From assembly GCA_035539135.1 (NCBI GenBank), contig DATLJD010000008.1, positions 1-64,000 of the forward strand: a stretch of DNA of 64,000 nt. The letters are read 5' to 3'. This document shows positions 60,778 through 64,000 of the stretch, one piece after another (the stretch's first letter is position 1; each line of letters opens with the position of its first letter). The position numbers and the translations under genes are program-made. This DNA comes from JABFWF01 sp035539135. GTDB taxonomy: Bacteria; Pseudomonadota; Gammaproteobacteria; Xanthomonadales; Xanthomonadaceae. The notes under the pieces are model-generated. The model had not been told where the DNA came from. It was given only the letters and a program-made list of their open reading frames with translations, and did no database searches.

Positions 60778-60853
60778 TGGTGCCGCTTGTCCGAATCGAA
60801 CGGACGACCGCTCGCTTACAAGGCGAGTGCTCTACCGACTGAGCTAAAGCGGC
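60778..60853 (-). tRNA. thrU: tRNA-Thr (TGT)
   Basis: A 76-nt cloverleaf on the minus strand has acceptor GCCGCTT/AAGCGGC, anticodon loop CTTGTAA (anticodon TGT), T-loop GTTCGATTC, and an encoded 3' CCA. A -10-like TAGAAT lies 60 nt upstream (60913-60918, minus). The arginase gene follows at 14 nt, so one primary transcript may carry both. Confidence 0.96.
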
Positions 60854-60912
60854 AGGACATCGAGGGGGCCGGGTCTTATTCGCTGCCGAACCGGCGCTCC
60901 GGGAATGGACCG

Positions 60913-60918
60913 ATTCTA
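60913..60918 (-). promoter_or_regulatory. candidate -10 element of tRNA-Thr/arginase transcript
   Basis: TAGAAT on the minus strand lies 59 nt before the tRNA-Thr 5' end, within the string TTGCTAGAATCGG. It is the same -10 type seen at 19385 and 43406. No good -35 is seen. Confidence 0.4.
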
Positions 60919-60958
60919 GCAAGCGACCCCTGACGGGCCGTGGATGGCGCCGGACGAT

Positions 60959-61609
60959 TCAGTCGCCGCAATCGCGTGGCTCGACGCGCTGCGCGCCGCT
61001 CGCCGCGCGCAGCGCCTGCGGGTCGAAGCCGGGCCCACCGCGCACGTCCAGCCAGCGCGCGGCGGCGGCCGGCAGGATCGGCTCCGCCTCGGCCGGGAAA
61101 CCCTTCGCCTGCAGGGCCGCCGCGCGGGTGCGCGCCGCCGCCGCGTTGCCGAAGCGGCCGAGCGCGATCGCGTTGCGATCGGCGCCGGTGCGCAGCACGA
61201 ACCAGTCGTCGAAGCCGGCGGCGGCGATCCGCGCGGCCAGCGCGTCGGCAGCGGCGCGGTCGGCCTGTGGCGGCAGCCACACCCGCCAGGCGGTCGCGTC
61301 CGCGTCCGAATTCGCGCGCAGCCGGAGCCGCGCCGCCTGCGGCTGCAGCACGGCGCGCGCGTGTCGCGCGGCGGCGGCGTCGACGAAGGGCCCGAACGCG
61401 AAGCAGCGCGGCGCGGCGGCGACGTCGGGCGCGGGGGCTTGCGCGCGCCGCGCCGGCGGCGGCCGCGCCGCGTCCACCAGCTGCAGCAGCGGCACGCCGG
61501 GATCGGCGGCGGGCACGGCGACGCGCGCCGGTGCCGGCTGCAAGGCCCACCACAGGGCGACGCCGAGGTTGGCCACCGCCAGCAGGACGATCAGGGCGCG
61601 CGCGAACAT
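60959..61609 (-). CDS. SPOR domain-like membrane-anchored protein
   Basis: A 216-aa inner-membrane protein. One helix at residues 4-22 (ARALIVLLAVANLGVALWW) is followed by a Pro/Ala-rich linker and a C-terminal SPOR-like fold at about 110-180 (WRVWLPPQADRAAADALAARIAAAGF and AIALGRFGNAAAARTRAAALQAKGF). SPOR domains bind denuded septal peptidoglycan. It starts 9 nt after coaX and is the last gene of the birA-coaX operon. Confidence 0.82.
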   Translation of the reverse strand: MFARALIVLLAVANLGVALWWALQPAPARVAVPAADPGVPLLQLVDAARPPPARRAQAPAPDVAAAPRCFAFGPFVDAAAARHARAVLQPQAARLRLRANSDADATAWRVWLPPQADRAAADALAARIAAAGFDDWFVLRTGADRNAIALGRFGNAAAARTRAAALQAKGFPAEAEPILPAAAARWLDVRGGPGFDPQALRAASGAQRVEPRDCGD

Positions 61610-61618
61610 GCCGGCATT

Positions 61619-62353
61619 CTAAGCAGCGGCGCCGAGCACCCGCGCCCACCGCGCGAGCCCTTCCAGCACCAGCGCCGGCGCCTCCACCGCGGCCGGGAGG
61701 CGCGGCGCCAGCGCCACCGCGCCGCCGCCGTGCAACAGCAGGCGCGGCGGCGCGCCGAGCTGCGCCGCGGCGGCCGCGAGGCTGCGTTCGACCAGCGCCA
61801 GCGCCGCGCCCTCGCAACCGGATACGAGCGCGTCGTCGGTGTCGGCGGCGAATTCGGCATAGGCGCCGCCTTGCGCCGACAGTTGCGCGGCGCGCGCGTG
61901 CAGCGACGCGCGCATCAGCGCCGGCGACGGCGCGATACGGCCGCCGCGATGCAGGCCGGTCGCATCGAGCAGGTCGATCGTCAGCGCGGTGCCGACGCCG
62001 ACCACCAGCGCCGGCTCGGCGGCGCGCGCGTGCGCCCCGAGCAGGGCGAGGAAGCGGTCGACGCCCAGCCGCCGCGGCTGCGCATAGGCGATGCGCACGC
62101 CGGCAAGCGCCGGCAGCGTGCGCGCGCGGACGATGCGCGGGCAGCGCGCGGCCAGCGCGTCGAACAGGCGCGCGGTGAGCTGCGGCGCGGCGACGCTGGC
62201 CACGCAGGCGACATCGCAACGCGCCGGCAGCGCGGCCTCCCAGTCCGCCGCGAACGTCTTTCCATCATGCGCGACCGACCGCATCGCCGCCGGCTCGGCC
62301 AGCGGCGCGCACTTCAGCCGGCTGTTGCCGAGGTCGAACAGCCATGCGCTCAC
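61619..62353 (-). CDS. coaX: type III pantothenate kinase
   Basis: CoaX phosphorylates pantothenate in the first step of CoA synthesis and is not feedback-inhibited by CoA. The 244-aa ASKHA-fold protein has the phosphate-1 loop DLGNSRLKC, GVDRFLALLGAH, and GVGTALTIDLLD with the second phosphate site. The start is GTG at 62353, overlapping the birA stop as GTGA, so it is translationally coupled. The adjacent ATG is in another frame. Confidence 0.94.
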   Translation of the reverse strand: MSAWLFDLGNSRLKCAPLAEPAAMRSVAHDGKTFAADWEAALPARCDVACVASVAAPQLTARLFDALAARCPRIVRARTLPALAGVRIAYAQPRRLGVDRFLALLGAHARAAEPALVVGVGTALTIDLLDATGLHRGGRIAPSPALMRASLHARAAQLSAQGGAYAEFAADTDDALVSGCEGAALALVERSLAAAAAQLGAPPRLLLHGGGAVALAPRLPAAVEAPALVLEGLARWARVLGAAA

Positions 62354-63345
62354 GCCAGCGCCTCCGCCGCGCGCACGCTGACCTCGCCCGCATGCAGCAC
62401 CCGCTCGCCGTCCTCGCAGCGCACGCGCAGGGCGCCGTCGGCGGCGAGGCCGAGGGCGACGCCGTGACGCGCGCCCTGTTCGCCCTCGATCCGGATCGCG
62501 CGGCCGGCCAGCGCATCGAGGGCGGCGTAGCGCGGCAGGAAGGCGTCCAGGCCGTGCGCGTCGAACTGCGCCAGCGCCGGCAGCCAATGCGCCAGCAGGG
62601 CCGCGACCACCGCGTTGCGCGACGGCGCGGCGCCGCCGGCCAGCGCGGCGAGGTCGGTCCACGGTTGCGCGATCGCCGCGCCGTGGGCGGCCGGCATGCG
62701 CACGTTGAGGCCGAGGCCGATCACGGCTCGCACCGGTCCGGCGTGTTCGCCGCCCCCCTCCACCAGCAGCCCGCCGAGCTTGCGCAGGCCGCCATTGTTG
62801 CCGGCGACGACCAGGTCGTTGGGCCACTTCAGGCGCACGTCGCGGAAGCCGAGCGCGTGCAGCGCCTCCACGCTGGCGACGCCGGCGACCAGGCTCAGCC
62901 CGGGCAGCCGCGCCAGCCCGCCGCCGAAGGCGCGCGCCAGCGACAGGTAGACGTGGGCGGCCAGTGGCGAGGCCCACTGCCTGCCGCGCCGGCCGCGTCC
63001 GCCGGTCTGGCGCTCGGCCAGCTGCACCAGCACGCCGTGCGCCGGCGTCTCGCGCTGCAGCAGCGCGGTGTTGGTCGACTCCAGGGTCCAGGCCACGTCC
63101 AGCACGCGCAGTTCGTCGCGCAGCGGCGCCGGCAGCGCCGCGCGGATCGCCGCGGCGTCCAGCAGTTCCAGCGGCGCCTCCAGCGCGTAGCCACGGCCGG
63201 CGCGGGCGGTGATCGGCACCCCCGCCTCGCGCAGCGCGGCGATCCGCTTCCACACCGCAGCCCGGGTCTGTCCGCAGGCCTGCGCCAGCGCCCCGCCACT
63301 GGCGGGCCCGGCGATCAGGCGGGCGAGCAGGTCGCGCTCTTGCAT
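62350..63345 (-). CDS. birA: bifunctional biotin ligase/biotin operon repressor
   Basis: A 331-aa protein with an N-terminal winged helix (residues about 1-60, CGQTRAAVWKRIAALREAG) and a biotin-protein ligase domain: the biotin loop GRGRRGRQW, LKWPNDLV, and KLGGLLVE. It attaches biotin to carboxylase carriers and, through the DNA-binding domain, may repress biotin genes. The start at 63345 gives the usual N-terminus; 23 upstream in-frame residues look spurious. It opens the birA-coaX-SPOR operon. Confidence 0.95.
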   Translation of the reverse strand: MQERDLLARLIAGPASGGALAQACGQTRAAVWKRIAALREAGVPITARAGRGYALEAPLELLDAAAIRAALPAPLRDELRVLDVAWTLESTNTALLQRETPAHGVLVQLAERQTGGRGRRGRQWASPLAAHVYLSLARAFGGGLARLPGLSLVAGVASVEALHALGFRDVRLKWPNDLVVAGNNGGLRKLGGLLVEGGGEHAGPVRAVIGLGLNVRMPAAHGAAIAQPWTDLAALAGGAAPSRNAVVAALLAHWLPALAQFDAHGLDAFLPRYAALDALAGRAIRIEGEQGARHGVALGLAADGALRVRCEDGERVLHAGEVSVRAAEALA

Positions 63346-63466
63346 GCGGGTATCCGGAAGGCGATCCGCCACATTGTGCACTGCGGGATGCAACCCCGGG
63401 CGGCCCGGCCGCATCCACGCTATAGTCCGCTACCGCAGTCCGGCCGCCCAGCCAAGGATCGCCGCC

Positions 63467-63745
63467 ATGCCGCGCCTCGCCCTCTGCCTGTTGCTGCTGT
63501 CCTTCGCCGCCGGCGCGCATGCGCGCGAGATCCCGCTGCACGGGCCCAATGGCGACGGCGGCAGCTGCGGCGACGATGCCGGCGCGCCGCTGGCCGCGGA
63601 GACCCAGGCCAAGGCGGCACCGGCCGCGCCCAGCCGCCACGGCAAGCCGCGCACGCCGGCCACCCTGCGCGGCGGCAGCGGCGGCGGCGATGATGGCCTG
63701 CACGCGCCGCGCTGGCACAGCTTCCTGCCGGGGATGTTCCGCTAA
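63467..63745 (+). CDS. small exported protein of unknown function
   Basis: A 92-aa protein with a clean signal peptide (hydrophobic ALCLLLLSFAAGAHA, cleavage near residue 19). The mature part is low-complexity, Gly/Ala/Pro-rich (GPNGDGGSCGDD and RGGSGGGDDG) with one Cys. No family was recognised. The gene may be co-transcribed with mtfA, whose start follows 10 nt after the stop. A TATAGT -10-like element lies at 63421. Confidence 0.65.
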   Translation: MPRLALCLLLLSFAAGAHAREIPLHGPNGDGGSCGDDAGAPLAAETQAKAAPAAPSRHGKPRTPATLRGGSGGGDDGLHAPRWHSFLPGMFR

Positions 63746-63755
63746 GGGCGGTGCG

Positions 63756-64000
63756 GTGCTGGGACTGCTGCGCCGCCTGCGTCGCGGGCGCGTCGCCATC
63801 GATCCGGAACTCTGGCGCGACGCGGTCGCGGCGCTGCCGTGGACGCGCGCGCTGGATCCCGCGCGCGAGACGCGCCTGTTCGCGCTGACCACCCGCTTCC
63901 TCGAGCGCAAGGCGATCACCCCGGTCGGCGAACTCGTCCTCGACGACCTGCAACGCCTGCAGCTGGCGGCGCTGTGCTGCCTGCCGCTGCTGGAGTTCGG
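63756..64000 (+). CDS. mtfA: MtfA family zinc peptidase, 5' part (cut by window end)
   Basis: The first 81 codons of a protein like MtfA (M90 family, titrates the Mlc regulator in E. coli). LLRRLRRGRVAIDPELWRDAV, LFALTTRFLERKAITPVG and LQLAALCCLPLL resemble the MtfA N-terminal domain. The HExxH site lies beyond the window. The start is GTG at 63756 with AGGG upstream; a GTG at 63751 is out of frame. Confidence 0.82.
   Translation, partial: MLGLLRRLRRGRVAIDPELWRDAVAALPWTRALDPARETRLFALTTRFLERKAITPVGELVLDDLQRLQLAALCCLPLLEF

Overview
The window is GC-rich gammaproteobacterial chromosome, most likely Xanthomonadaceae (a Lysobacter/Luteimonas-like lineage). This rests on the 16S sequence, the gene order rubA-thiE-hemL and pfp-adk-mpl, two very large TonB-dependent receptors, a short adenylate kinase without a LID domain, and GTAG-headed REP repeats. 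Genus is inferred by eye and was not tested by a search. No insertion sequence, prophage, integron or CRISPR array was found. Coding density is high on both strands. The GC-rich DNA creates many long antisense shadow ORFs, which are omitted.

Layout. 1-4460: an rRNA operon on the minus strand (16S, tRNA-Ile, tRNA-Ala, 23S cut by the window start) with leader and promoter. 4547-13632: housekeeping genes (DUF192 lipoprotein, SirB1-like protein, rubredoxin, thiE-hemL-cystathionine gene operon, SDR plus glyoxalase, kinase-like protein plus mpl, adk). 13778-20022: three pyrophosphate enzymes close together (PPi-dependent phosphofructokinase, H+-pumping membrane pyrophosphatase, soluble pyrophosphatase). 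20095-32148: an accessory block of two TonB-dependent receptors around an AraC regulator, an Asp/Asn beta-hydroxylase-like oxygenase, a CadC-type membrane regulator with a TolB-like propeller and a TPR-sulfotransferase. 32318-34366: thiC behind a TPP riboswitch. 34489-38151: an overlapping three-gene operon (DUF805 protein, FAD-oxidase/methyltransferase fusion, unrecognised exported protein).

38223-45639: a complete tripartite RND efflux set (permease, adaptor, TetR, and a TolC-type channel behind a pcm-like gene). 45714-51423: lipid A/LPS core functions (waaA, two LpxL-type acyltransferases facing each other, an O-antigen ligase-like protein, a GT4 glycosyltransferase). 51638-51954: an intergenic island holding three kinds of repeat. 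51955-57724: pirin, YceI, a RutE-like nitroreductase, an ELM1-like protein and glnE. 57808-64000: a secreted subtilase, an entericidin-like lipoprotein, arginase directly behind tRNA-Thr, the birA-coaX-SPOR operon, a small exported protein and the start of mtfA.

The best candidates for undescribed biology are the sulfotransferase/hydroxylase/TonB-receptor block, the DUF805-oxidase-methyltransferase-exported protein operon, and a two-copy structured repeat (9315-9405 and 51753-51856) whose stems differ in sequence but keep their pairing.
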